DNA from: Spirochaetaceae bacterium
GTDB taxonomy: Bacteria > Spirochaetota > Spirochaetia > Treponematales > Breznakiellaceae
DNA: 25,081 nt
Assembly (NCBI GenBank): GCA_031290205.1
Contig: JAITNZ010000229.1
Coordinates: 1 to 25,081 of the forward strand
Direction of reading: 5' to 3'
Below the pieces are notes generated by a model. The model was not told where the DNA came from, searched no databases, and saw only the letters and a list, made by a program, of their open reading frames with translations. Of the stretch, positions 8,001 to 14,329 are shown piece after piece (position 1 is the first letter of the stretch; the number at the start of each line of letters is the position of its first letter). Both the position numbers and the translations under genes were made by a program.

Positions 8001-8054
8001 ACGAATCGCCCTTTTCATACTGAAGGCAAAGGTAGAAAGCGCCTGAGGCGCAAT
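8001..8054 (+). repeat. Interspersed hairpin repeat, type I, copy 1
   Basis: The core reads GAATCGCCCTTTTCATACTGAA and ends in the hairpin GCGCCTGAGGCGC. It is preceded by the small stem GGGGT-ATCAG-ACCCC (7980-7994). Similar copies lie at 8184-8236 and, inverted, at 9111-9160 and 12401-12450. Confidence 0.85.
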
Positions 8055-8081
8055 AAAAAATCCCCGCTGCAAGCAGCAGGG
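8051..8081 (-). terminator. Second terminator-like hairpin downstream of radC
   Basis: The stem CCCCGCTGC/GCAGCAGGG (8062-8081) has one mismatch, and ATTTTTTATTG follows on the minus strand. It is an imperfect duplicate of the hairpin at 7964-7983, so radC has two terminators in series. Confidence 0.55.
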
Positions 8082-8126
8082 TATTGAAGATTTCTCCTTG
8101 AAGTCATTGCTCGTGCGGGGGAACAT

Positions 8127-8236
8127 ATCCCCCACACCCCAGTTTGAACCGCTCCAAGGGGCGGGGTATCAGACCCCAAAGGAACGAATCGCCCTATTCA
8201 TACTGAAGGCGAAGGGAGAAAGCGCCTGAGGCGCAA
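8127..8236 (+). repeat. Composite intergenic repeat, left arm around radC
   Basis: About 110 bp: ATCCCCCACACCCC, then a C-rich/G-rich stem, GGGGTATCAGACCCC, and the type I core ending in GCGCCTGAGGCGC. It is matched in inverse orientation by 9111-9219 on the other side of radC. Confidence 0.85.
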
Positions 8237-8244
8237 TCAGCAAA

Positions 8245-9024
8245 TTAGAAGCGTTTTGCCTGATTGTAACTGTAAAATGCGTCTTTTGTAAAAATAATAT
8301 GGTCGAGGAAGTGTATGCCGAGAATACCGGCGGCGTTTTTGAGTCGTTCCGTGATTTCATCATCTTCAATGGAAGGCTGAATGCTACCGGACGGGTGATT
8401 GTGCGCGACGCATACTGCGCTTGCCCTGTCGCCAATAATGTCGGCAAAAACCTCCCTGGGATGGACGATTGTCCTGTTCACCAAGCCTATCGTTACTATC
8501 CGTGTTGCCAGAATTTCGTGCGCGCCGTTCATCGACAGCGCAATAAAACGTTCCTGCGGACAATCCGCATAATGGCGGATAAGCTGGAACACCTCCGCAG
8601 GATAACTCACCCGCCGTCCTTGTATCCCCCAGCGCCTCCTTCCAAATTCAAGCATAGCGATAATGGCACAAGCTTTTGAACGCCCAAGCCCCGTCAATTT
8701 ACAGAGTTCCGCCACCGTGGGTATATTTTTCCCGCCGTCGATTTTTTCGAGCAGCTCCTCCGCCAAAACCATAACCCCCTTGCCCTTAATGCCTGTCGAA
8801 AGGAGCAGGGCAAGGAGTTCCCGGTCGGAGAGAGACTCGCGCCCCTCGCTGCAAAGCCGCTCTCGCGGACGGAGTTCCTCCGGCATACTGCCAAGTTGCG
8901 AGATGATGGCGGCGCCTTGTTCTGGTTTAATGCCTCCGTCGAGCGCTTCGTCAACACAGTCGACTTCCAACTCTTCCATAAGGCTTTTATAAAAATCCGA
9001 TTTCACAATAAACTTATTGCACAT
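8245..9024 (-). CDS. radC: RadC family (UPF0758) JAB/MPN domain protein
   Basis: The 259-residue protein has an N-terminal helix-hairpin-helix-like region (about 65-130, with S-D-R-E-L-L-A-L-L-L and T-G-L-G-R-S-K-A) and a C-terminal JAB/MPN metalloprotease-like domain. The latter shows H-P-R-E-V-F (188-193), H-N-H-P-S-G (208-213) and the following P-S-I-E-D-D, so the metal-binding histidines and aspartate appear intact. RadC has no settled DNA-repair role; the family is linked to mobile and recombining DNA. The N-terminus is about 40 residues longer than the usual roughly 220, so M16 or M47 (before E-E-L-R-P-R-E-R-L) may be the true start. None of these has a clear ribosome site. The gene stands alone, boxed by inverted composite repeats. 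Confidence 0.9.
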   Translation of the reverse strand: MCNKFIVKSDFYKSLMEELEVDCVDEALDGGIKPEQGAAIISQLGSMPEELRPRERLCSEGRESLSDRELLALLLSTGIKGKGVMVLAEELLEKIDGGKNIPTVAELCKLTGLGRSKACAIIAMLEFGRRRWGIQGRRVSYPAEVFQLIRHYADCPQERFIALSMNGAHEILATRIVTIGLVNRTIVHPREVFADIIGDRASAVCVAHNHPSGSIQPSIEDDEITERLKNAAGILGIHFLDHIIFTKDAFYSYNQAKRF

Positions 9025-9040
9025 CCGTGAACGGTGCTTT

Positions 9041-9090
9041 AATCCGCCACAGGCGGTTTCAGCCTTGCCCTTGGTAAGAGAAGGGCGATT
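9041..9090 (-). repeat. Interspersed hairpin repeat, type II, copy 1
   Basis: On the minus strand this reads AATCGCCCTTCTC, then GGCAAGGCTGAAACCGCC and a TGTGGCGG hairpin end, closely matching 18704-18753. It is open in the frame R-P-S-L-T-K-G-K-A-E-T-A-C-G-G, the same frame as the copy inside moxR. Confidence 0.8.
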
Positions 9091-9110
9091 CGAGCCATTG
9101 GGGTTTTTTT

Positions 9111-9219
9111 ATTGCGCCTCAGGCGCTTTCTACCTTCGCCTTCAGTATGAAAAGGGCGTCATCCACTTGGGGTCTGATACCCCGCCCCTTGGGGCGGTTA
9201 AAACTAGGGGTGCGGGGAT
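9111..9219 (-). repeat. Composite intergenic repeat, right arm around radC
   Basis: This is the inverted partner of 8127-8236. It includes the type I core (9111-9160), the GGGGTCTGATACCCC stem (9169-9183) and a perfect 7-bp stem CCGCCCC/GGGGCGG (9182-9197). It lies between the divergent radC and transporter genes. Confidence 0.85.
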
Positions 9220-9229
9220 TTTTTATTTC
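9180..9229 (+). terminator. Terminator-like structure in the transporter leader
   Basis: CCCCGC (9180-9185) can pair with GCGGGG (9212-9217), which is followed by ATTTTTTATTT on the plus strand. It is part of the composite repeat. There is no plus-strand gene immediately upstream, so it may only insulate the transporter from repeat-borne or antisense transcription, or act as an attenuator. Confidence 0.35.
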
Positions 9230-9256
9230 CGCGCAATTCAATACACTGGTTTCACC

Positions 9257-10180
9257 ATGCTTAGTTTTCCCCATTCTGAACGAAAAAAAGCTTATGCGGC
9301 AATGATACTCTGCGTCCTTTTTTGGGGCTTTTCCTTCATCTCGATAAAAATTGCCGTGAGCGTCCTGCCGCCCATGACGCTGGGAGCGATTCGTTTTGCC
9401 ATCGGCATTGCCGTTCTCTTTGTCTATAAGCTGATTGCCGATAGCAAAACAAAAAAGGCGGCTGAAATATCCCGTCCGGTAGAACGCCTGCAGAGGGCGG
9501 ACATCCCACTGCTTTCAGGCGCGGCGCTTACCGGCATCTCAATCTATTTTTACTTCGAGAATAACGGCGTTAAATTGATTGGCGCGGGGGAGGCATCGAT
9601 TATCACCGGCGCAATTCCCGTTCTGTGCATGATAGCCGAATCGATTTTCTTAAAATCGCGCATCGGGGGCAGACAATGGACAGGCGCGGCTATTTCGATA
9701 AGCGGCGTCGCCTTGGTTTCCGGCGTCTCGCTTTCCCTCTCAGGCGATCCCCTCGGCTATATCTATATGGCGTGCTGCGCTGTCCTCTGGGTGGTCTACT
9801 GTTTTTTGACGCGCCCGCTCTTTGAACGGCGCAGCCGCATATACATCGTATTCTGGCAAACCTTATTCGGGTTTTTGGGCTTTCTCCCGTTTCTCATCTT
9901 CGAGGCGCCGATATTCGACTCGCTTACGCCGTTTGTTTTTGCCCACATCGTCTTCCTCGGTGTTTTCTGTTCGGCGATAGGATATATGTTCTATGTGTAT
10001 GCGCTCACTATTTTGGGCGTTTCCATCTCGGCATTATTTATCAACATCATTCCGGCAGTAAGTGTTATCGCGGCATTCTTCCTGTTGGACGAACGCCTCA
10101 CGCTTCTTCAATGGATAGGCGCCGCGTTCACCATAGCCGGCGTCTACCTCGCGTCAATGTCTTCAAAAGGTGAAGGCTGA
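9257..10180 (+). CDS. EamA/DMT-superfamily transporter
   Basis: This 307-residue protein has about ten hydrophobic segments arranged as two EamA halves, each near 140 residues. The first half opens with C-V-L-F-W-G-F-S-F-I-S-I-K; the second ends with I-I-P-A-V-S-V-I-A-A-F-F-L-L-D-E-R and W-I-G-A-A-F-T-I-A-G-V-Y-L, which are typical of the family. These are inner-membrane exporters or importers of amino acids and metabolites; the substrate cannot be read from sequence. The start at 9257 is chosen because an open frame back to 9017 runs entirely through repeat DNA, and family members start about ten residues before the first membrane segment. The ribosome site is weak. Confidence 0.9.
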   Translation: MLSFPHSERKKAYAAMILCVLFWGFSFISIKIAVSVLPPMTLGAIRFAIGIAVLFVYKLIADSKTKKAAEISRPVERLQRADIPLLSGAALTGISIYFYFENNGVKLIGAGEASIITGAIPVLCMIAESIFLKSRIGGRQWTGAAISISGVALVSGVSLSLSGDPLGYIYMACCAVLWVVYCFLTRPLFERRSRIYIVFWQTLFGFLGFLPFLIFEAPIFDSLTPFVFAHIVFLGVFCSAIGYMFYVYALTILGVSISALFINIIPAVSVIAAFFLLDERLTLLQWIGAAFTIAGVYLASMSSKGEG

Positions 10181-10183
10181 GGG

Positions 10184-10210
10184 GGAAAGATTACCCTGTG
10201 CAATCTTTCC
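10184..10210 (+). terminator. Stem-loop after the transporter gene
   Basis: A perfect 9-bp stem GGAAAGATT/AATCTTTCC with a 9-nt loop begins 4 nt after the transporter stop. There is no T-run after it, so it may be a factor-assisted terminator or an mRNA 3'-end stabiliser. Confidence 0.4.
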
Positions 10211-10246
10211 TCACTGTGCCTCATGCCCCCGCCTTCCCCCTCCTTA

Positions 10247-10301
10247 TACTGGAGATTTCCATAGCGCCTACCTGATTTACCACGAATTTTGAAGTACACC
10301 C
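10247..10301 (+). repeat. 55-bp dispersed intergenic repeat, copy 2
   Basis: Near-identical to 131-185 and in the same orientation. It lies between the convergent transporter and lipoprotein A genes. A fragment of the type I repeat (AAAAGGCGTCATCCACTT, about 10326-10344) follows and runs into the stop codon of lipoprotein A. Confidence 0.85.
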
Positions 10302-10342
10302 ATTTCAAGGCGCCTGAGTACTTACAAAAGGCGTCATCCACT

Positions 10343-12364
10343 TCACTGATACTCCACCATGACGGCATTATTGTTGTCGCCGTTGGATTGGGCGGCTGTG
10401 CCGTTGCCGTAAACGAATGTGCCGTTGCCGGTCTGGTAGCCTACTGCGGAGAAGCCGCCGAGTCCGTCTGCGGCGATACCGTAAAAGAATGATGCGTTAG
10501 CGTCGCTTATTAACTCTGCATCGTCATTGATCGCGGCTGATGCTTCGCTGCCGGGCAGGGAAAACAAGCTCTTGATCTTTGTTTCGGTTGAAGTGTTGCC
10601 GCTGCTGGTGGGAGCCTGTGCCCACTGCGCCTCTCCGGTACTGCTGTTGTATTTCACTATCAGCGCATTATAAGCGCTAAAGTTTCCCTGTGCGCTTGCA
10701 CCGTTGTAAAAATACACTCCGGTGTCGTTCTGTGCCCCCGACACGCAGACTTTGCCGAGCTTGTCCACCGCGACACCGGTGAACGCCGACATGGCATTGT
10801 TCTGTATCGACTTTACCGACTTCGTGAGGTCGTCTCCGCCGCCGCCGCTGTCGTCGTCGCCAATGCTGCCGCCGCCGCTCACCGACGCCCACTGCACGGA
10901 TCCGGCGCTGTTGTATTTTACAAGCACCGCATTCAGACTGCCTGATCCCGCTACGCTTGTGCCGCCATAATTATAGGATGCAGTGCCGTACTGGCTTCCC
11001 GCCGCATAGAGCGTGCCGAGTTTATCCGTCGAGACCGCGTAAAAAACCGAATTGCCGACAGAACCGCTTACCGACTTTGCCCACAGCGCGGTTCCGGCGC
11101 TGTCGTATTGCACTATCACCGCGTTAGGCACGCCGTACCCGCCGCCCGTTGCCTTTATACCGTTCCCATAATCGTAGGCTACATCACCCTGCTGGCTCCC
11201 CACCGCATAGACCTTGCCTGACCCGTCTGCCGAGACGCCGTAAAATAGCGAGCCCTCGCCAGCGCCTGCCACCGACTTTGCCCACAATGCTTTTCCGCTG
11301 CTGTCGTATTTCACGAGCACCGCGTTACCGCCCTCATCGTCATCGCTGTCGCTGCTTCCCGCCACGCTGATACCGGCGCCGTAGCTAAACGTTCCGTTCC
11401 CGGACTGCATGCCCCCCGCATAGACGCCCGACGCGTCCGCCGAGACACAGTAAAAGCGCGATTCGTTGAAGGCGGCTGCCACCGACTTTGCCCACCGGGC
11501 AGTTCCGGTGCTGTCGTATTGCACTATCACCGCATTTTGGCCATCGAAGCTTCCCTTTACCGTTACATTGTTGCCGTAATTATACACTGTGTTGGTTGTA
11601 TGTCCCCCCACCACATAGACTCTGTCCGATTCGTCCACCGCAACACCGCCAAACCACGATCCGTAGCTTCCGGCGGGGGCGTTCACCGAACGTGCCCACA
11701 GTGCGGTTCCGCTCTTGTTGTATTTTACTATTACTGCGTTGTTCACGTCAGAGGCGCTTCCACTCACGCGGACAGTGCCGTAGCTGTACTCCTCATCGCT
11801 GTACTGGTGTCCTACCGCATAGGTGCAACCGGAAGAATCCTTCGCGACTGCAAAAAACTCAGATCGGATGCCCCCATTTGCCGCCTTCGCGCTTTGTGCG
11901 TCAAGGATGACCTTTCCGTCCAGCGACCAGCGGCGGGTAGGCGGCGCGATGCCCGCATTTTTGATGGTTACCAGGACTATGCCCTTCTCGACATTGGGAA
12001 CATTGATCACCTTGAGCGTGTAAACCGCCGTTGCGACTTTAGAAATTGTTGTCGCTTTCAGTTTCTCTGAAGAAGCAGGATACTCATCATACCCAAAATC
12101 GAATATATCGGCTAAGTCAGACTCCGAAGGATTGTTCGACAGCTTGTCAATTTCCTTGCTAAAGTCGAGCGTCAGCGTTACCGCCCGCTGCCCATCGCCG
12201 TCGATAAACGGCACAGACGGCGTCAAACTAATCCACGTCGTCTCGCTAAGGCTTGCACCTGTATCCGTCGCAAATGCGCTGCACGAGCCAAAAGCCGCCG
12301 CAAACACGAACGCCGCAATAACAAGCAGCGCCAAACCTGAAAAAATATTTTTCTTCATTTTCAT
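10343..12364 (-). CDS. Lipoprotein A: N-terminal domain plus seven-repeat SBBP beta-propeller
   Basis: The 673-residue protein has a lipoprotein signal peptide (A-F-G-S-C, lipidated Cys about 28). An N-terminal domain (about 43-150) carries T-L-T-L-D-F, Y-T-L-K-V-I-N-V-P and a closing R-R-W-S-L-D-G. Seven repeats of about 60-90 residues follow, each with a form of F-x-G-V-A-V-D-x-x-G-x-V-Y-x-V-G-x-Q, a Y-x-Y-G strand, N-A-V-I-V-x-Y-(D/N) and W-A-x-S-V. Seven units predict one closed seven-bladed propeller; the last ends after N-A-V-M-V-E-Y-Q. Acidic or Gly/Asp-rich insertions lie in repeats 3 and 5. GGAGGAG precedes the ATG, with a hairpin before that. It is the last gene of the first trio. 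A surface or periplasmic binding role is inferred; the ligand is unknown. Confidence 0.88.
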   Translation of the reverse strand: MKMKKNIFSGLALLVIAAFVFAAAFGSCSAFATDTGASLSETTWISLTPSVPFIDGDGQRAVTLTLDFSKEIDKLSNNPSESDLADIFDFGYDEYPASSEKLKATTISKVATAVYTLKVINVPNVEKGIVLVTIKNAGIAPPTRRWSLDGKVILDAQSAKAANGGIRSEFFAVAKDSSGCTYAVGHQYSDEEYSYGTVRVSGSASDVNNAVIVKYNKSGTALWARSVNAPAGSYGSWFGGVAVDESDRVYVVGGHTTNTVYNYGNNVTVKGSFDGQNAVIVQYDSTGTARWAKSVAAAFNESRFYCVSADASGVYAGGMQSGNGTFSYGAGISVAGSSDSDDDEGGNAVLVKYDSSGKALWAKSVAGAGEGSLFYGVSADGSGKVYAVGSQQGDVAYDYGNGIKATGGGYGVPNAVIVQYDSAGTALWAKSVSGSVGNSVFYAVSTDKLGTLYAAGSQYGTASYNYGGTSVAGSGSLNAVLVKYNSAGSVQWASVSGGGSIGDDDSGGGGDDLTKSVKSIQNNAMSAFTGVAVDKLGKVCVSGAQNDTGVYFYNGASAQGNFSAYNALIVKYNSSTGEAQWAQAPTSSGNTSTETKIKSLFSLPGSEASAAINDDAELISDANASFFYGIAADGLGGFSAVGYQTGNGTFVYGNGTAAQSNGDNNNAVMVEYQ

Positions 12365-12376
12365 AAAAACTCCTCC

Positions 12377-12392
12377 GCGGGTCTTAGCCCGC
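12377..12392 (-). promoter_or_regulatory. Leader hairpin before the ribosome site of lipoprotein A
   Basis: On the minus strand GCGGG-CTAAGA-CCCGC is followed directly by GGAGGAGTTTTT and the ATG. The same structure occurs before lipoproteins B and C. It could influence ribosome access or protect the processed mRNA. Confidence 0.7.
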
Positions 12393-12400
12393 TACTTTTT

Positions 12401-12475
12401 ATTGCGCCTCAGGCGCTTTCTACTTTCGCCTTCAGTATGAAAAGGGCGTCATCCACTTGGGGTCTGATACCCCGC
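12401..12475 (-). repeat. Interspersed hairpin repeat, type I, between lipoproteins A and B
   Basis: ATTGCGCCTCAGGCGC, then TTCAGTATGAAAAGGGCGTC and GGGGTCTGATACCCC. This is the same module order as 9111-9183. It sits inside the presumed transcript between lipoprotein genes. Confidence 0.85.
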
Positions 12476-12487
12476 ATACACAAAGAT

Positions 12488-12545
12488 TTCTAAACGCCCT
12501 ACGGGCGGCTTCTTAAAAACCGCTTGCGCGGCATAATGCCCTACT
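12488..12545. repeat. 58-bp intergenic repeat with two stem-loops, copy 1
   Basis: CGCCCTACGGGCG and CCGCTTGCGCGG dyads, nearly identical to 14272-14329. Each copy runs into the stop codon of the preceding lipoprotein gene (B here). Confidence 0.85.
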
Positions 12546-14229
12546 TATACTCCACCATGACGGCATTATTGTTGGTGCCGTCGGATTGGGCGCTGATGTC
12601 GTTGCCGTAAACGAATGTGCCGTTGCCGGTCTGGTAGCCTACTGTGGAGAAGCCGCCGAGTCCGTCTGCGGCGATACCGTAAAAGAATGATGCGTTGCTC
12701 CCGTTGCTTGTTGACTCTGCATCGTCATTGACCGCTGCTAACGCTTCGCTGCCGGGCAGGGAAAACAAGCTCTTTGTTCCGATTGAAGTGCCGCCGCTGC
12801 TGGTGGGCGCCTGTGCCCACTGCGCCTCTCCGGTACTGCTGTTATATTTCACTATCAGCGCATTATAAGCGCTAAAGTTTCCCTGTGCGCTTGCACCGTT
12901 GTATAAATACACTCCGGTGTTGTTCTGTGCCCCCGACACGCAGACTTTGCCGAGCTTGTCCACCGCGACACCGGTGAACGCCGACATGGCAGTATTCTGC
13001 AGCGTCTTTAACGACTGCGCGTTGCCGTCGTCATAGGCGCCGCCGCCGCTACCGCCTTCGCCGCCGCTGCTCACCGATGCCCACTGCACGGTTCCGGCGC
13101 TGTTGTATTTTACAAGCACCGCATTCAGACTGCCTGATCCCGCTACGCTTGCGCTGCCGTAATTATAGGAAACGGTATTGGACTGGCTTCCCGCCGCATA
13201 GAGCGTGCCGAGTTTATCCGCCGAGACCGCATAAAAAACCGAATTGCCGACAGAGCCGCCGCTGACCGACTTTGCCCACTGCGCGGTTCCAGCGCTATCG
13301 TATTGCACTATCACCGCATTAGAAACGCTGTGCCCGCCGCCTGTTGCCGTTATGCTGTTCCCATAATCGTAGGCTACATCACCGCGCTGGCTCCCCACTG
13401 CATAGACCTTGCCTGACCCGTCCGCCGAGACGCCGTAAAATATCGAGCCCTCGCCAGCGCCTGCCACCGACTTTGCCCACAATGCGTTTCCGCTGCTGTT
13501 GTATTTCACGAGCACCGCATTACCGGACTCATCGTCATCGTCATCATCGCTGCTTCCTGCCACGCTGACACCGGCGCCGTAGTTAAACGTTCCGCTCCCG
13601 GTCTGCTTGCCCCCCACATAGACGCCCGACGAGTTCGCCGCGACACAGGAAAAGCGCGATTGCTTGCCGCCGCCTGTCACCGACTTTGCCCACTGGGCAG
13701 TTCCGTTGCTGTCGTATTGCACTATCAGCGCGTTTCCGCCGTCGAAGCTTCCCGCTACCGTTACATTGTTGCCGTAGTTATACACTCCAGTGCTTCCCTG
13801 GACCCCCACCACATAGACTCTGCCCGAGTCGTCCACCGCAACACCGCCAAACCACGATTCCTTGCTTCCCGCGTTCACCGAGCGTGCCCACAGCGCGGTT
13901 CCGTTCTTGTCGTATTTTACTATCACCGCGTTGTCCGAGTCACTGACGCTTCCACTCACCCGGACAGTGCCGTAGCTATACTCCTCACTGCCGTACTGGT
14001 AGCCCGCCGCATAGGTGCAACCGGAAGAATCCTTCGCGACTGCAAAAAACTCAGATCGGACGCCATTTGCCGCCTTCGCGCTTTGTGCGTCAAGGACGAT
14101 CTTTTCGTCCAGAAGGGCATCCCCCGTTGTCGACGCAATCGCCTCGCACGAGCCAAACGCCGCCGCAAACACGAACGCCGCAATAACAAGCAGCGCCAAA
14201 CCGAAAAAAATACTTTTCTTCATATTCAT
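12541..14229 (-). CDS. Lipoprotein B: seven-repeat SBBP beta-propeller lacking the N-terminal domain
   Basis: The 562-residue protein starts at ATG 14229, because GAGGAG is spaced 5 nt before it and the upstream 10 codons belong to the leader hairpin. The signal peptide is almost identical to that of A (Cys about 28). After A-S-T-T-G-D-A-L-L-D the sequence passes straight to K-I-V-L-D-A-Q-S-A-K and the first propeller repeat, so the roughly 110-residue domain present in all five paralogues is missing. Seven repeats follow, ending N-N-A-V-M-V-E-Y-K. Repeat 3 carries a run of five Asp encoded by a GAT/GAC tract. A 183-bp block in repeat 6 is almost identical to gene A. It is the middle gene of the first trio, which appears co-transcribed. 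Confidence 0.88.
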   Translation of the reverse strand: MNMKKSIFFGLALLVIAAFVFAAAFGSCEAIASTTGDALLDEKIVLDAQSAKAANGVRSEFFAVAKDSSGCTYAAGYQYGSEEYSYGTVRVSGSVSDSDNAVIVKYDKNGTALWARSVNAGSKESWFGGVAVDDSGRVYVVGVQGSTGVYNYGNNVTVAGSFDGGNALIVQYDSNGTAQWAKSVTGGGKQSRFSCVAANSSGVYVGGKQTGSGTFNYGAGVSVAGSSDDDDDDESGNAVLVKYNSSGNALWAKSVAGAGEGSIFYGVSADGSGKVYAVGSQRGDVAYDYGNSITATGGGHSVSNAVIVQYDSAGTAQWAKSVSGGSVGNSVFYAVSADKLGTLYAAGSQSNTVSYNYGSASVAGSGSLNAVLVKYNSAGTVQWASVSSGGEGGSGGGAYDDGNAQSLKTLQNTAMSAFTGVAVDKLGKVCVSGAQNNTGVYLYNGASAQGNFSAYNALIVKYNSSTGEAQWAQAPTSSGGTSIGTKSLFSLPGSEALAAVNDDAESTSNGSNASFFYGIAADGLGGFSTVGYQTGNGTFVYGNDISAQSDGTNNNAVMVEYK

Positions 14230-14241
14230 AAAAACTCCTCT

Positions 14242-14257
14242 GCGGGTCTTAGCCCGC
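14242..14257 (-). promoter_or_regulatory. Leader hairpin before the ribosome site of lipoprotein B
   Basis: The minus-strand stem GCGGG/CCCGC with CTAAGA loop is followed by AGAGGAGTTTTT and the ATG at 14229. Stem, loop and spacing are the same as for gene A. Confidence 0.7.
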
Positions 14258-14271
14258 ACTTTTTAATTTTT

Positions 14272-14329
14272 TTCTAAACGCCCTACGGGCGGCTTCTTTT
14301 CAGCCGCTTGCGCGGCATAATGCCCTACT
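14272..14329. repeat. 58-bp intergenic repeat with two stem-loops, copy 2
   Basis: Partner of 12488-12545, differing at only a few positions in the linker between the two dyads. It lies between lipoproteins B and C and covers the stop of C. Confidence 0.85.

Larger units (their letters stand above)
7943..8244. other. Gene-free 302-bp repeat region between two convergent genes
   Basis: This is the space between the 3' ends of the DUF58 gene and radC. It is almost entirely repeat: a hairpin (7964-7983), a first composite repeat copy (about 7981-8060), a second hairpin (8062-8081), and a second composite copy (8127-8236). No small gene with a ribosome site was seen. Confidence 0.7.

Noticed and set aside
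9017..9256. Extension of the transporter gene to an ATG at 9017
   Set aside because: The added 80 codons run through two intergenic repeat copies and a terminator-like stem, and family members begin near 9257.
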